This document shows, piece by piece, positions 51,638-60,599 of a stretch of DNA of 64,000 nt. Position 1 is the first letter of the stretch. The number at the start of each line of letters is the position of its first letter. The notes under the pieces were generated by a model. That model searched no databases. It worked only from the letters and a program-made list of their open reading frames with translations, and was not told the origin of the DNA. Source of the DNA: Canibacter zhoujuaniae (GTDB lineage Bacteria; Actinomycetota; Actinomycetes; Actinomycetales; Microbacteriaceae); NCBI RefSeq assembly GCF_011752015.1, contig NZ_JAAIKA010000001.1:558001-622000 (forward strand), given 5' to 3'. The translations under genes were made by a program, and so were the position numbers.

Positions 51638-52494
51638 GCTTCGCCGTCTCTGTTTCAATTCTCACCTGTCTTGCCGCCCTCGCCTGCGCAGTGCCCGGGG
51701 TGTACCTCACGCTCAGCAACCGAGCTATGCTCATCGACGCCATCAGCCATTCCCTGCTGCCGGGAATAGTCATCGGTTACCTGCTCACACACGACTTCAG
51801 CTCCCCGCTGCTCTTTATGCTTGCGACACTGTCGGCACTGATTGTGACTATTGCCAACACAGCGCTGGCACGCTCTGGTCTCCTCGCTGAGGGCGCATCA
51901 CAGGGCATGATCGCCCCCGCCCTGCTTGCTGTGGGTGTTATTTTGGTGACCGCGTTTGCCAGAAACTTACACTTAGACGGGCACACCATCCTGGTTGGGG
52001 ATCCAAACCTAGTTGCGTTCGAAGAACTCTGTTTAGGCGACTCTTGCTTTGGCCCACGGCAGTCTTGGGTGCTGGCGGGGCTGCTGCTGATAAACCTCAT
52101 TTTTGCCTGGTTTGCCAGACGGCATCTCATGGCCGCCGTTTTTGACTACAACTTTGCGCTAACGCGCTCCCTCCGACCTGGGTTAGCTCTTAGTGTGCTG
52201 ATGCTGCTCACCGCAATCACTGTGACAGCCGCATTTGCTGCAACAGGGTCGATTCTCGCGATCACAATGGCCGTTGCCCCCGCTGCAATCGCGAGACTTT
52301 TGACACACACAATTAAACTACTTGTGCTGTATGCTCTTGGCATCGCAGTTGTTATCGCGCAATCTGGTTTTTGGATCGCTTACTACCTCAACCTGCCAAC
52401 CAGCGCGGCGATCGCCTTCACGTACGGTATCGCATTTTTTGCGGCACTCGGATGGCACCTACGCAAGGCACACAGTTCCAGAGCTCGCAGTTAG
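51634..52494 (+). CDS. metal ABC transporter permease (second of two)
   Basis: ABC-3 family permease of 286 residues, with MLIDAISHSLLPGIVIGYLL near the N-terminus and the TGSILAITMAVAPAAIARLL coupling segment. It carries two cysteines (EELCLGDSCFG) in an external loop. It probably forms a heterodimer with the preceding permease. ATGA overlap with that gene; last gene of the operon, ending 19 bases before the convergent rsmA stop. Confidence 0.94.
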   Translation: MSFAVSVSILTCLAALACAVPGVYLTLSNRAMLIDAISHSLLPGIVIGYLLTHDFSSPLLFMLATLSALIVTIANTALARSGLLAEGASQGMIAPALLAVGVILVTAFARNLHLDGHTILVGDPNLVAFEELCLGDSCFGPRQSWVLAGLLLINLIFAWFARRHLMAAVFDYNFALTRSLRPGLALSVLMLLTAITVTAAFAATGSILAITMAVAPAAIARLLTHTIKLLVLYALGIAVVIAQSGFWIAYYLNLPTSAAIAFTYGIAFFAALGWHLRKAHSSRARS

Positions 52495-52513
52495 CGCTCT
52501 AAAATATGTGAGT

Positions 52514-53452
52514 CTAGTTCTTGTGCAGAGCAGCAATTGCAATGCGGTGGAAGTCTGCAACAGCGAGCTGCTCGGCCCGAGATGTTGGATCGATACCGCA
52601 CTCTTCTAATAGTGCGCTAATCGCATCTGCGCTCACAAACTGCGCAGCAGTAGCTTGTGCATTAGGAATATGTACGTCAGACTGTGCAGCCCATGTATCA
52701 CTTACGAGAGCGGGACGCACCGCCTGGAGAGACTGGCGCAGCATCTTCCTCCGCGTCGCAAAAGCGGCGTTAATGATCTCGAAGGTGAGCCACTTCTCAG
52801 TTGCAGAACCGCGCGGCGCAGCAAGTTTTGTGAATCCGACTAGCACCGAGTCAACCCCCGGTACCGGCCAGAAAATTTTGCGAGAGACGGTGCCGGCAAG
52901 CTGCCACGGGCCGTACCAGGCTGCTTTAGCGCTGGGCGCACCATAGGCTTTGGAGCCGGGTGCAGCCGCGATCCGCTCCCCCACTTCAAGCTGCACCATC
53001 ACCAGCACTCGCTGAATCGAAGGGAAGGTCTCCAACAGGTGCATCAGAATTGGCACGCTGACGTTGTAGGGCAAATTAGCAACGAGGATGTTCGGCTGCT
53101 CCGGCAGCTCCGTCACTCGCAGCGCGTCGTCGTGAATCACACGAAACTTCGCCTCAGGTTGCAGCCTCACAACAGTGTTTTCAATCTGGGAGGCAAGCAC
53201 CGCATCCAGTTCAATAGCGGTAACACTAGCTCCGGTTTCGGTCAGGCCGAGTGTGAGAGAGCCGAGCCCCGGCCCCACCTCAAGCACGGTGTCGTGGGCT
53301 TTAACACCCGCGATCCGCACAATCTTGCGCACTGTGTTCGCATCGTGCACAAAATTTTGCCCGAGTTTCTTTGTCGGGGTCACCCCAAACTGAGAGGCGA
53401 GTTCTCGCACCAGAGCAGGGCTTAACAGCCCTTGAGAACTCTCACCAGACAC
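52514..53452 (-). CDS. rsmA: 16S rRNA dimethyladenosine transferase RsmA (KsgA)
   Basis: Dimethylates the two adjacent adenines of helix 45 in 16S rRNA using S-adenosylmethionine. 312 residues. Signatures: KKLGQNFVHD, SAM motif I LEVGPGLGSLT, motif II AIELD, and catalytic NLPYNVSVP. GTG 53452 shares one base with the tatD stop (TAGTG); the longer frame from 53470 lies inside tatD. Third gene of metG-tatD-rsmA. The ispE gene that often follows in actinobacteria is absent here. Confidence 0.96.
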   Translation of the reverse strand: MSGESSQGLLSPALVRELASQFGVTPTKKLGQNFVHDANTVRKIVRIAGVKAHDTVLEVGPGLGSLTLGLTETGASVTAIELDAVLASQIENTVVRLQPEAKFRVIHDDALRVTELPEQPNILVANLPYNVSVPILMHLLETFPSIQRVLVMVQLEVGERIAAAPGSKAYGAPSAKAAWYGPWQLAGTVSRKIFWPVPGVDSVLVGFTKLAAPRGSATEKWLTFEIINAAFATRRKMLRQSLQAVRPALVSDTWAAQSDVHIPNAQATAAQFVSADAISALLEECGIDPTSRAEQLAVADFHRIAIAALHKN

Positions 53453-54405
53453 TAGAGCCCCGCTTCCCAAGAGCCGTAAACAGCCTCAGTGTTGCGATTA
53501 AAAATTTCACACATTTCAGCTACCGGCAGATCTGCCACCGCGGCTAACCGGCGCACAGTGTGCGGCATTAAATACGGGGCATTAGGTCGCCCGCGCACCG
53601 GCTCAGGTGTTAAGAACGGCGAATCGGTTTCAACCAACACCAGCGCCTTATCAGCAATTTCAAAGGCTTCACGCAGGTAGGGCGCATTCTTGAATGTGGC
53701 CGTGCCACTAAAACTCATATACCAGCCGTTATCGTTGCAGATGCGCGCAAGTTCCACATCCCCAGAAAAGCAGTGGAAAACAGTTTTCGCAGGAGCCCCA
53801 ACACGTAAGAGCGTCTCTACAACATCATCGTGCGCATCACGGTCGTGAATCTGCAGGGCAATCTCGTGCTTCTTAGCGAGTGCGATGTGCGCTTCAAAAG
53901 AGGCGGCCTGTGCGCTGCGCCCGTTTTCTTGTGTGCGGAAGTAGTCTAGCCCGGTCTCTCCGATCGCCCGGACACGCGGCTGAGCTGCTAGCCGGTCTAA
54001 CTCGCCGATCTGAAATTCTAATTTGCCCTGCGCAGCGACATCGGGTGCGTCGTTTGGGTGCAGCGCAACCGCGGCCAACACTCGCGGCTCTATTGCGGCA
54101 AACTTGGCAGACCAGACAGAAGTTTCAAGATCTGTGCCCACCTGCACAATGCGCCCCACTCCAACACTTTCAGCACGGTCGAGCGCCGCAAAGGGGTGCA
54201 GCGCCTCAGGCCCTGCCGCAAAATCTAAATGGCAGTGGTTATCGACAACCGATACCGGCAGAGTGTCTGGATCGGCGGGCCACTCCCATTTACGCTCAGC
54301 GTCTCCCCAGAAACGAATCTGATTTGCTGCAAACTCTGCCGCAGCCGTAATTTTCCCGCTATCGCGCAGCCCGCTAAAAACGCCAGAGTCGTGATTTTCA
54401 CACAC
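53452..54405 (-). CDS. TatD family metal-dependent hydrolase
   Basis: TIM-barrel deoxyribonuclease-like enzyme, 317 residues. Metal ligands: NHCHLDF (HxH), GETGLDYF (Glu), QIHDRD (His), VFHCFSGD (His) and VETDSPFLTPEP (Asp). The first about 50 residues (CENHDSGVFSG...AERKWEWPADPD) precede the barrel and are typical of the actinobacterial subgroup. GTG 54405 lies two bases after the metG stop. Likely 3'-5' exonuclease or DNA-repair nuclease; the subtype (TatD, YcfH, YjjV) is not resolved. Confidence 0.94.
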   Translation of the reverse strand: MCENHDSGVFSGLRDSGKITAAAEFAANQIRFWGDAERKWEWPADPDTLPVSVVDNHCHLDFAAGPEALHPFAALDRAESVGVGRIVQVGTDLETSVWSAKFAAIEPRVLAAVALHPNDAPDVAAQGKLEFQIGELDRLAAQPRVRAIGETGLDYFRTQENGRSAQAASFEAHIALAKKHEIALQIHDRDAHDDVVETLLRVGAPAKTVFHCFSGDVELARICNDNGWYMSFSGTATFKNAPYLREAFEIADKALVLVETDSPFLTPEPVRGRPNAPYLMPHTVRRLAAVADLPVAEMCEIFNRNTEAVYGSWEAGL

Positions 54406-54407
54406 GC

Positions 54408-55991
54408 TTATTTAGCCTCGTTAATCTCAACGCGCGGGAAGAGCACCTCCAGCTGAGTTTGCTTGGTGCCAGCTGGCAGCTGACCCCAATTCCCAACTTC
54501 GCCAAGCGGCTGCTCGTTGAGCGCACCAATAGCATCGGCTGCGCCGAGCGCCACCCAAAGTTTTTCGGCGGCAACCGGAATCACCGGGTTTAACAGCACA
54601 GCAAGCGCGCGCAACCCCTCAGTTGCGGTGGCGAGCACTGTGCCAAGACGATCCCGCTGTGCCGCATCTTTTGCGAGCACCCACGGTTCCTGCTCAGTAA
54701 TGTACCCGTTCAGCGCGTCAACAATCTCCCACACCGCAGCCAGCGCCTCATGAATTGCGAATCGGTCAATGGCAGCTTCGGCTCGCGCAACAACATCAGC
54801 AACAAGTTCGGCAATCGCGCGATCCGCTGCCGCTGATTCTGCGCTTTCTGGTTGGGCACTGTCAAAGTATTTTGCGTTCATCGCCAGCACACGACTAGCC
54901 AAATTACCAAAACCGTTTGCTAGTTCAGCCTGATACCTAGCAGCGATATCTTCCCAGCTGAAAGAGCCATCCTGGCCGAAGCTGATGGCGCGCATAAAGT
55001 AGTAGCGGAACGCATCAGTGCCAAAAGTTTCGGTGATCTCATTTGGGGCGATGCCGGTGAGTTTAGATTTTGACATTTTCTCGCCGCCAACCAAAAGCCA
55101 ACCGTGCCCGAATACGTGCTTTGGCACCTCCAGCCCAGCAGCCATCAGCATTGCCGGCCAGATTACTGCGTGGAAGCGCAAAATATCTTTTCCAACGATA
55201 TGGTTGGCTGGCCAGTAGCGTTCAAGAAGTGACTCATCTTCTGTGCCATAGTTGAGCGCGGTGATGTAGTTCAGCAGCGCATCAAACCACACGTAGGTGA
55301 CGTGCGAGTTATCCCACGGAATTGGAATACCCCAGTCAAAGCTGGTGCGTGAGATAGAAAGATCTGCAAGATCCTGCTGCACAAACGCCACAACCTCGTT
55401 ACGAGCGCTGGCAGGCTGCACAAAATCGGGGCGCTCTTCGTATAGCGCAAGCAGTCGATCTTGAAAGGCACTCATTTTAAAGAAGTAGTTCTTCTCTTGC
55501 AGCAGCTCAAGCGGCTTAGAGTGAATCTTGCAGACCTGCTCGCCAGCAAACGCACCGGTGCCCTCTGCAACGTCGGTCTTCGTTTTAAATTCTTCACAGC
55601 CGACACAGTAGAGACCGTCGAATTCACCGGCGTAGATATAGCCGTCATCGTACAGTTTCTGTAAGAATGCCTGCACACCCTTTTCATGGCGTTCGTCTGT
55701 TGTGCGAATGAAATCGTCGTTTGAGATGTTGACCTCAGCTAAAAGCGGCTCCCACGCCTCACGAACGAGCTTATCCGCCCACGCTTGCGGATCGGTGTTG
55801 TGGGCTGAGGCGGTGCGCAAGATTTTTTGCCCGTGCTCGTCTGTGCCGGTCAGCAGTCGGGTGTCTGTGCCGCGCTGTCGATTCCAGCGCGCAAGCACAT
55901 CGGTAGCCACTTCGGTGTAGGCGTGCCCGATATGTGGTGCATCATTTACGTAAAAGATAGGCGTTGTAAAGTACTGCGACGGAGAAGACAT
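54408..55991 (-). CDS. metG: methionine--tRNA ligase
   Basis: Class I aminoacyl-tRNA synthetase of 527 residues. HIGH box PHIGHAY (20-23), connecting domain with a single zinc knuckle (YCVGCEEF), KMSKS loop GGEKMSKSKLTG, and anticodon-binding helical domain. No C-terminal EMAP-like extension, so it is the short form. The ATG at 55991 is preceded by TAGAAT and seven bases with no ribosome site, so the metG-tatD-rsmA transcript is probably leaderless. Confidence 0.97.
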   Translation of the reverse strand: MSSPSQYFTTPIFYVNDAPHIGHAYTEVATDVLARWNRQRGTDTRLLTGTDEHGQKILRTASAHNTDPQAWADKLVREAWEPLLAEVNISNDDFIRTTDERHEKGVQAFLQKLYDDGYIYAGEFDGLYCVGCEEFKTKTDVAEGTGAFAGEQVCKIHSKPLELLQEKNYFFKMSAFQDRLLALYEERPDFVQPASARNEVVAFVQQDLADLSISRTSFDWGIPIPWDNSHVTYVWFDALLNYITALNYGTEDESLLERYWPANHIVGKDILRFHAVIWPAMLMAAGLEVPKHVFGHGWLLVGGEKMSKSKLTGIAPNEITETFGTDAFRYYFMRAISFGQDGSFSWEDIAARYQAELANGFGNLASRVLAMNAKYFDSAQPESAESAAADRAIAELVADVVARAEAAIDRFAIHEALAAVWEIVDALNGYITEQEPWVLAKDAAQRDRLGTVLATATEGLRALAVLLNPVIPVAAEKLWVALGAADAIGALNEQPLGEVGNWGQLPAGTKQTQLEVLFPRVEINEAK

Positions 55992-55998
55992 AGCTTCT

Positions 55999-56004
55999 AT
56001 TCTA
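55999..56004 (-). promoter_or_regulatory. -10 box TAGAAT for metG, probable leaderless start
   Basis: On the minus strand TAGAAT is followed by seven bases and the ATG at 55991. Confidence 0.6.
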
Positions 56005-56157
56005 CGGCGTGGTGGGCGGGGTGTGCGCGCTGACGTGCAATCTTTACAGCGGGTGGGATCAGGCCGCGAAAATCTAAGTTGAATCGAAAAACAGTGGCGG
56101 CTAATTATTGTACGTTTTCCACAAATTAGGGTGTATTTTGCTCTCTTAAATCAGGAG

Positions 56158-56163
56158 TATGAT
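56158..56163 (+). promoter_or_regulatory. -10 box TATGAT for gabT, probable leaderless start
   Basis: TATGAT is followed by seven bases and the ATG at 56171. A GGAG overlaps the box and is too far from the ATG to serve as ribosome site. Confidence 0.6.
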
Positions 56164-56170
56164 GTGAAAC

Positions 56171-57508
56171 ATGACAGAAAAACGAGAACCAGTCGTTCAG
56201 GAACGACGTGTAGTAACCGCAATCCCAGGGCCTAAATCACAGGAACTGATGGAGCGCCGCAATGCCGTACTCTCAACCGGCATCGGCACCGCACTGCCTG
56301 CTTTCATTGAGCGCGCCGAGGGCGCGATTCTCGTTGACGTAGACGGTAACCAAATTGTCGATATGGGTTCAGGTATCGGCGTTGTGACCATCGGCCACGG
56401 CAATGAGGGCGTGCGCGAAGCAGCTAAGAAGCAGCTTGACGACTTCACCCACACTCTGATTACCGTCAGCCCTTACGAAGAGTATGTGCGTGTGGCTGAG
56501 TACCTCTCAAAGCACTCACCTGTGCCGGGCCCAACAAAGTCTCTGCTCATCAACTCTGGTGCTGAGGCAGTTGAAAACGCTGTAAAGATCTCACGTAAGT
56601 ACACCGGCAAGAACGGTGTTGCTGTGCTCGAGTGCGCATACCACGGTCGCACTATGCTGACCTCTTCTATGACCCACAAAGCAGTGCCATATTCAGCGGG
56701 CTTTGGTCCACGCGCTGGTGACATCCACCGTGTGCCAAACTCATACCCGCTACACGATGGCCTGTCAGGTGAAGAGGCAGCGGCACGCACTATTAAATAC
56801 ATTGAGAAGGCAATCACCGCTGGTGACCTCGCCTGTCTCATTGCAGAGCCGATTCAGGGCGAAGGTGGTTTCACTGTGCCAGCTGACGGCTACCTTCCTG
56901 CTCTTGCTAAGTGGTGCCGTGAAAATAACGTTGTTTTCATCGCAGACGAGGTGCAGTCTGGCATCGCCCGCACCGGCACCGTCTACGCATCAGAACAGTT
57001 CGGCCTAGAGCCAGACATCGTGCTGACTGCTAAGGGCATCGCCGGTGGTCTGCCAATCTCAGCTGTTACCGGTCGCCAGGAAATTATGGACTGCACCGGC
57101 CCCGGCAGCCTCGGTGGCACCTACTCAGGCAACCCGGTTGCCTGTGCTGCAGCGATCTCAGTTTTCGAACAGATCGAAGCTGGCGGCGTGCTGGAAGACG
57201 CTAAGCGTATCGAAGAGAAGCTTGGTGGAGGCTTGCGCAAGCTGCAGGAAAAGCACCCAAGCATTGCAGAGGTGCGCGGTAAGGGCGCAATGCTCGCAAT
57301 TGAGCTGACTGAGCCTGGCACCCTCAAGCCTGCCGCTGACGTAGTTACAAAGGTGATTGCTGAAGCTGGCCAGAAGGGTGTGCTGCTGCTTAACGCAGGT
57401 CTGTCAGGAAACATTATCCGCTTCCTGCCACCACTGACCCTCTCAAATGAGCTTATTGAGGATGTTCTAAACGTTCTCGATGAGGCTCTCACAGCGGCAA
57501 CCGCTTAA
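56171..57508 (+). CDS. gabT: 4-aminobutyrate--2-oxoglutarate transaminase
   Basis: PLP enzyme of 445 residues that converts GABA to succinic semialdehyde. Class III features: NSGAEAVENAVKISRKYTG, YHGRT, AEPIQGEGGF (Glu typical of GABA transaminases), FIADEVQSG (PLP Asp) and Lys in LTAKGIAGGLPISAV. The N-terminal IPGPKSQELMERRNAVLSTGIG is the usual GabT start. No succinic-semialdehyde dehydrogenase gene is adjacent. Codon bias is strong. Preceded by a TATGAT box seven bases before the ATG; followed by a strong terminator. Confidence 0.95.
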   Translation: MTEKREPVVQERRVVTAIPGPKSQELMERRNAVLSTGIGTALPAFIERAEGAILVDVDGNQIVDMGSGIGVVTIGHGNEGVREAAKKQLDDFTHTLITVSPYEEYVRVAEYLSKHSPVPGPTKSLLINSGAEAVENAVKISRKYTGKNGVAVLECAYHGRTMLTSSMTHKAVPYSAGFGPRAGDIHRVPNSYPLHDGLSGEEAAARTIKYIEKAITAGDLACLIAEPIQGEGGFTVPADGYLPALAKWCRENNVVFIADEVQSGIARTGTVYASEQFGLEPDIVLTAKGIAGGLPISAVTGRQEIMDCTGPGSLGGTYSGNPVACAAAISVFEQIEAGGVLEDAKRIEEKLGGGLRKLQEKHPSIAEVRGKGAMLAIELTEPGTLKPAADVVTKVIAEAGQKGVLLLNAGLSGNIIRFLPPLTLSNELIEDVLNVLDEALTAATA

Positions 57509-57521
57509 AGACTAGTGCGTT

Positions 57522-57564
57522 AAACTGCTCCGCTCCCGCGAAAGGGGGCGGAGCAGTTTTCGTT
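57522..57564 (+). terminator. rho-independent terminator after gabT
   Basis: A 16-bp stem (57522-57537 with 57544-57559) with one G-T wobble and a 6-nt loop, followed by TTTTCGTT, 13 bases after the gabT stop. Confidence 0.93.
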
Positions 57565-57569
57565 AGAAT
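57564..57569 (+). promoter_or_regulatory. -10 box TAGAAT, probable leaderless start of asparaginase gene
   Basis: TAGAAT followed by seven bases and the ATG at 57577; no ribosome site. It begins right at the end of the gabT terminator. Confidence 0.65.
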
Positions 57570-57576
57570 TATTAAT

Positions 57577-58596
57577 ATGCCAAAAAACGCCGGAACCTTT
57601 GCTGTCTCTGCCGCTGATGAACTCGCGGTAACCACACGCGGCGGCTTTATCGAGTCACGGCACGCGGGATCAGCGATTGTGTTATCGCCCGCCGGTGATG
57701 TAGTGGTGGCGCTCGGCGACCCAAACGCCACAATCCTCACCCGTTCTGCGTTAAAGCCTTTACAGTCGCTCGCAATGCACGAGGCCGGGCTCAGCCTGCC
57801 CGATGCTCGGCAAACTGCGCTGTCGTTCGCAAGCCACAGTGGCACGCCAACCCACACCTCAGCTGTGCGGGAAATTTTGGCAGACGCAGGTCTCGGCGAG
57901 TCACACCTGCTGTGTCCACCAGACTGGCCGGCAGACACAGCGGCGAAGCATCGCATGATCGCTCACGGTAACCAGCCGAGCCCAATAAATCACTGCTGCT
58001 CGGGCAAACACGCTGCGATGCTGCGCACCTGCCTCGCAGCTGGTTGGCCGGTGATCCAATACACTCATCCGGAGCATCCGCTACAGCAGCACATCATTGC
58101 CACTGTGCAGCGCATGACCGCTGAAAACCCGTCTCCAATCGCTGTTGACGGTTGTGGCGCGCCTGTTTTAGGGCTGTCGCTTGCAGGCCTTGCGCGAGGA
58201 TATCGTCGCATGGCAACCGCTGATCCGAAATCCCCTTTCCCAATTAATCGCACAATGCGCGCACTGCTGCAGGCTGGCATGCAACATCCGGAAATGGTTG
58301 AGGGGCCAAACGGTATGGACACCATCGCTATGCAGCATGCGCCTGTTTTTGCAAAGTTTGGCGCCGAAGGCGTGAGCGTCATGGCTGCTGCCGATGGCAC
58401 AGTTGCTGCAGTGAAAATTCTCGACGGTAACAGTCGCGCCTCACGCGCGGTGACACTGTCACTCCTGACCTATGCAGGAGCGGTAACCCGGCGGCAGCTC
58501 GCTGCTGCGCTTGCAGCAATGCCACTGGCAATCACCGGTGGCGGTCAAAAAGTCGGGGATATCCGAGTTTCAATCCCGAAGCTCAGCGCGCGATAA
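57577..58596 (+). CDS. asparaginase (Rhizobium-type AnsA / asparaginase II family)
   Basis: Predicted L-asparaginase of the PF06089-like family, 339 residues, cytoplasmic, unrelated to the E. coli type. Conserved blocks: ESRHAGSAIVLSPAGDVVVALGDP, RSALKPLQSLAMHEAG, CSGKHAAML (catalytic Ser-Gly-Lys-His), DGCGAPVLGLSLAGLARGY and the C-terminal AITGGGQKVGDIR. Converts asparagine to aspartate, which aspartase (12610-14100) can turn into fumarate. Monocistronic between the gabT terminator and a convergent metallopeptidase gene. Confidence 0.88.
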   Translation: MPKNAGTFAVSAADELAVTTRGGFIESRHAGSAIVLSPAGDVVVALGDPNATILTRSALKPLQSLAMHEAGLSLPDARQTALSFASHSGTPTHTSAVREILADAGLGESHLLCPPDWPADTAAKHRMIAHGNQPSPINHCCSGKHAAMLRTCLAAGWPVIQYTHPEHPLQQHIIATVQRMTAENPSPIAVDGCGAPVLGLSLAGLARGYRRMATADPKSPFPINRTMRALLQAGMQHPEMVEGPNGMDTIAMQHAPVFAKFGAEGVSVMAAADGTVAAVKILDGNSRASRAVTLSLLTYAGAVTRRQLAAALAAMPLAITGGGQKVGDIRVSIPKLSAR

Positions 58597-58643
58597 ATTT
58601 AGCGTCAGCGAGCGCTCCCGACACTACACGGTCACAAAACAGG

Positions 58644-58659
58644 TAGCGTTTAAACGCTA
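58644..58659. repeat. 16-bp perfect palindrome at the end of the metallopeptidase gene
   Basis: TAGCGTTTAAACGCTA is fully self-complementary and overlaps the stop codon of the minus-strand gene between two convergent stops. It could help terminate transcription, but has no loop or T-run. Confidence 0.5.
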
Positions 58660-59577
58660 TAACTGATTGCCCGCAACCGCAAAAGTGTCGCAGGAGGTTG
58701 CGCCGTTCTCATACCCACGCATTAACCAACGCACACGCTGTTCGCTGCTGCCGTGCGAGAATGTTTCCGGCTCAACGCTCATGCCCGACTGCTGCTGGAT
58801 GTTGTCATCGCCCACCGCTTGCGCCGCTGAAACCGTCTGCAGCAACTCCGCTTCGGTCGGTGGGTATAAAACGCGATTTCCTGAGGCATCCTCAACCTGG
58901 GAAGCTTCTCCCATCCAGGCACCGGCATAGCAGTCTGCCTGCAGCTCAAGACGCACCATACCACTGTCTGGGCCTACGTCACGATGATCCACCTGACGCA
59001 AAACACCCTGCAAATGCTGAATGTGATGACCCCACTCATGCGCGAGAACATACATTTCGGCGAGCGGCCCGCCCTGGGCACCGTAACGCTGCTTTAAAAT
59101 CTCAAAAAAATTACCGTCGATGTAAATACTCTCATCTGCAGAGCAGTAGAACGGACCGACAGCGTTTGAAGCAGCACCACAGGCACTGGAGGTTGAACCG
59201 TTGTAGAGGATAGTTTTTGGATCGTGATACGATTCCACACCAACCTGTGCAGCGCTTTTCGCCCAATACTGCTCTAAGGTATAGGCAGCACCCTCAAAAC
59301 GGCAATCTTGGTTGCTGTTTGCCTCAGCACCGGTGCATGAAAAATCTTCATCCTGGTAGGCGGGCTGATACGAGTTTGAGCCGTAGCTGGCACCGCCATT
59401 TAAAAGCTGTGTGACGTCGACTCCCAGGTACTGAACTGACAGGAAGCCGATTATTAAGAGCAGCAGGCCCCCGCCACCACCAATCGCGGCGCCGCGACCA
59501 GAGGGGCGAAACCCGCCTCCGCCAGAACGACGACGCACGCTTCGCGAATCAAAAGATGAGTTGTCGTTAAACGCCAC
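58657..59577 (-). CDS. neutral zinc metallopeptidase (YpfJ family)
   Basis: Membrane-anchored predicted protease of 306 residues. A short Arg/Gly-rich cytoplasmic part (1-33) precedes one membrane helix (about 35-52). The outer domain has the zinc motif HEWGH at 180-184 (VLAHEWGHHIQHLQG), GNFFEILKQRYG, and LELQADCYAGAWMG that supplies the third ligand. Cysteines at 81 and 92 and at 133 and 145 may form disulfides. The biological substrate is unknown. GTG start 59577; it follows the PP2C gene by 18 bases on the same strand. Confidence 0.92.
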   Translation of the reverse strand: MAFNDNSSFDSRSVRRRSGGGGFRPSGRGAAIGGGGGLLLLIIGFLSVQYLGVDVTQLLNGGASYGSNSYQPAYQDEDFSCTGAEANSNQDCRFEGAAYTLEQYWAKSAAQVGVESYHDPKTILYNGSTSSACGAASNAVGPFYCSADESIYIDGNFFEILKQRYGAQGGPLAEMYVLAHEWGHHIQHLQGVLRQVDHRDVGPDSGMVRLELQADCYAGAWMGEASQVEDASGNRVLYPPTEAELLQTVSAAQAVGDDNIQQQSGMSVEPETFSHGSSEQRVRWLMRGYENGATSCDTFAVAGNQL

Positions 59578-59595
59578 TGTCTCTGCACCGCCTAT

Positions 59596-60537
59596 TTAAG
59601 AATTCTCGGCTGCGGTATTTTGTGCGGGTGATTCCGTCGCTGTTTCAGCGTCTGCGGCTGCCTCTGCAGCGCTATCGGGCTGTGCGTCAGATTCATCAGA
59701 CTCATCGTTCTCAGTCGGAAGCTCAACCAACACATCTGAAGTGTCGCGCATATCACCAACGGCGTGCACCTCAATAACGATCAGGGTGATGTTATCTCGC
59801 CCAGCGTTCTCGAGCGCCTGCTCCATCAGCACAGTAGCGGCCGCCTCAGCACTCTCAGCCTCTGCCAAATAGTGCTGCAAACCAAGATTGGTGAGCTCTT
59901 TAGTCAAACCGTCTGAACAGATCAAAATCCGCTGGCCGGGAATCAGCGCAAGCTCTACAGAATCTGGTATCGGGGCCTCGTTGAGACCAACCGCACGGGT
60001 CACAACATTCGCGTGGGGGTGCACCTCAGCTTCTGCAGGGGTGATCGCGCCTGTATCAACCAGATGCTGCACGACAGAATGATCGGTGGTAACCTGCGCC
60101 AGCGATCCTTTGAAATACTGGTAAACACGAGAGTCACCGATGTTAAAAACCGTCCAACTCGGGTGTTCTGCAACCTCACCGAAATAGACACCGGTAACAG
60201 TGGTGCCGGCACTCATTGCTGCCTCACCAGCTTCAACCGCAATATCAGCAACTGCCAGTGTTAGCTGTTCGGTAATATCGTCGCGGGTGAGCTGCTGCCG
60301 GCCACCGAGTTTAAACAACTGTCGCGCAACCGCTGCGCTCGCAATTTCTCCGCCCGCGTGACCGCCCATACCATCGGCAACGGCAAAAATAGGGGGCGCA
60401 ACAACAAATGCGTCCTGATTATTTTCACGCCGCATGCCAACGTTGGTAATACCGAACCAGGAGAGTTCAATGGTGACATCGCTGTCGGGACGGTAACGCA
60501 GTTTTCTTCGACTGCCGTTTTCCCCTTTGCCGGTCAT
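59596..60537 (-). CDS. PP2C-family serine/threonine protein phosphatase with acidic tail
   Basis: Metal-dependent phosphatase of 313 residues. Motifs: WFGITNVGMRRENNQDAFVV, VADGMGGHAGGEIAS, NIGDSRVYQY, DHSVVQHLVD, ICSDGLTKEL and DNITLIVIEV, all the metal-binding aspartates present. The last about 40 residues are acidic and Ala/Glu-rich (ENDESDESDAQPDSAAEAAADAE). No membrane segment. ATG 60537 has AGGGGAG five bases upstream; the start at 60564 is rejected. A TAGAAT box lies near 60578. No Ser/Thr kinase or FHA gene is adjacent, unlike the pstP cluster, so this is a second-type stand-alone phosphatase. Confidence 0.93.
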   Translation of the reverse strand: MTGKGENGSRRKLRYRPDSDVTIELSWFGITNVGMRRENNQDAFVVAPPIFAVADGMGGHAGGEIASAAVARQLFKLGGRQQLTRDDITEQLTLAVADIAVEAGEAAMSAGTTVTGVYFGEVAEHPSWTVFNIGDSRVYQYFKGSLAQVTTDHSVVQHLVDTGAITPAEAEVHPHANVVTRAVGLNEAPIPDSVELALIPGQRILICSDGLTKELTNLGLQHYLAEAESAEAAATVLMEQALENAGRDNITLIVIEVHAVGDMRDTSDVLVELPTENDESDESDAQPDSAAEAAADAETATESPAQNTAAENS

Positions 60538-60599
60538 CTCGCTCCCCTTAATAAGCCGAATCAACTACACTATTCTAGCGGTTTCGCCTCAGCCGCACA

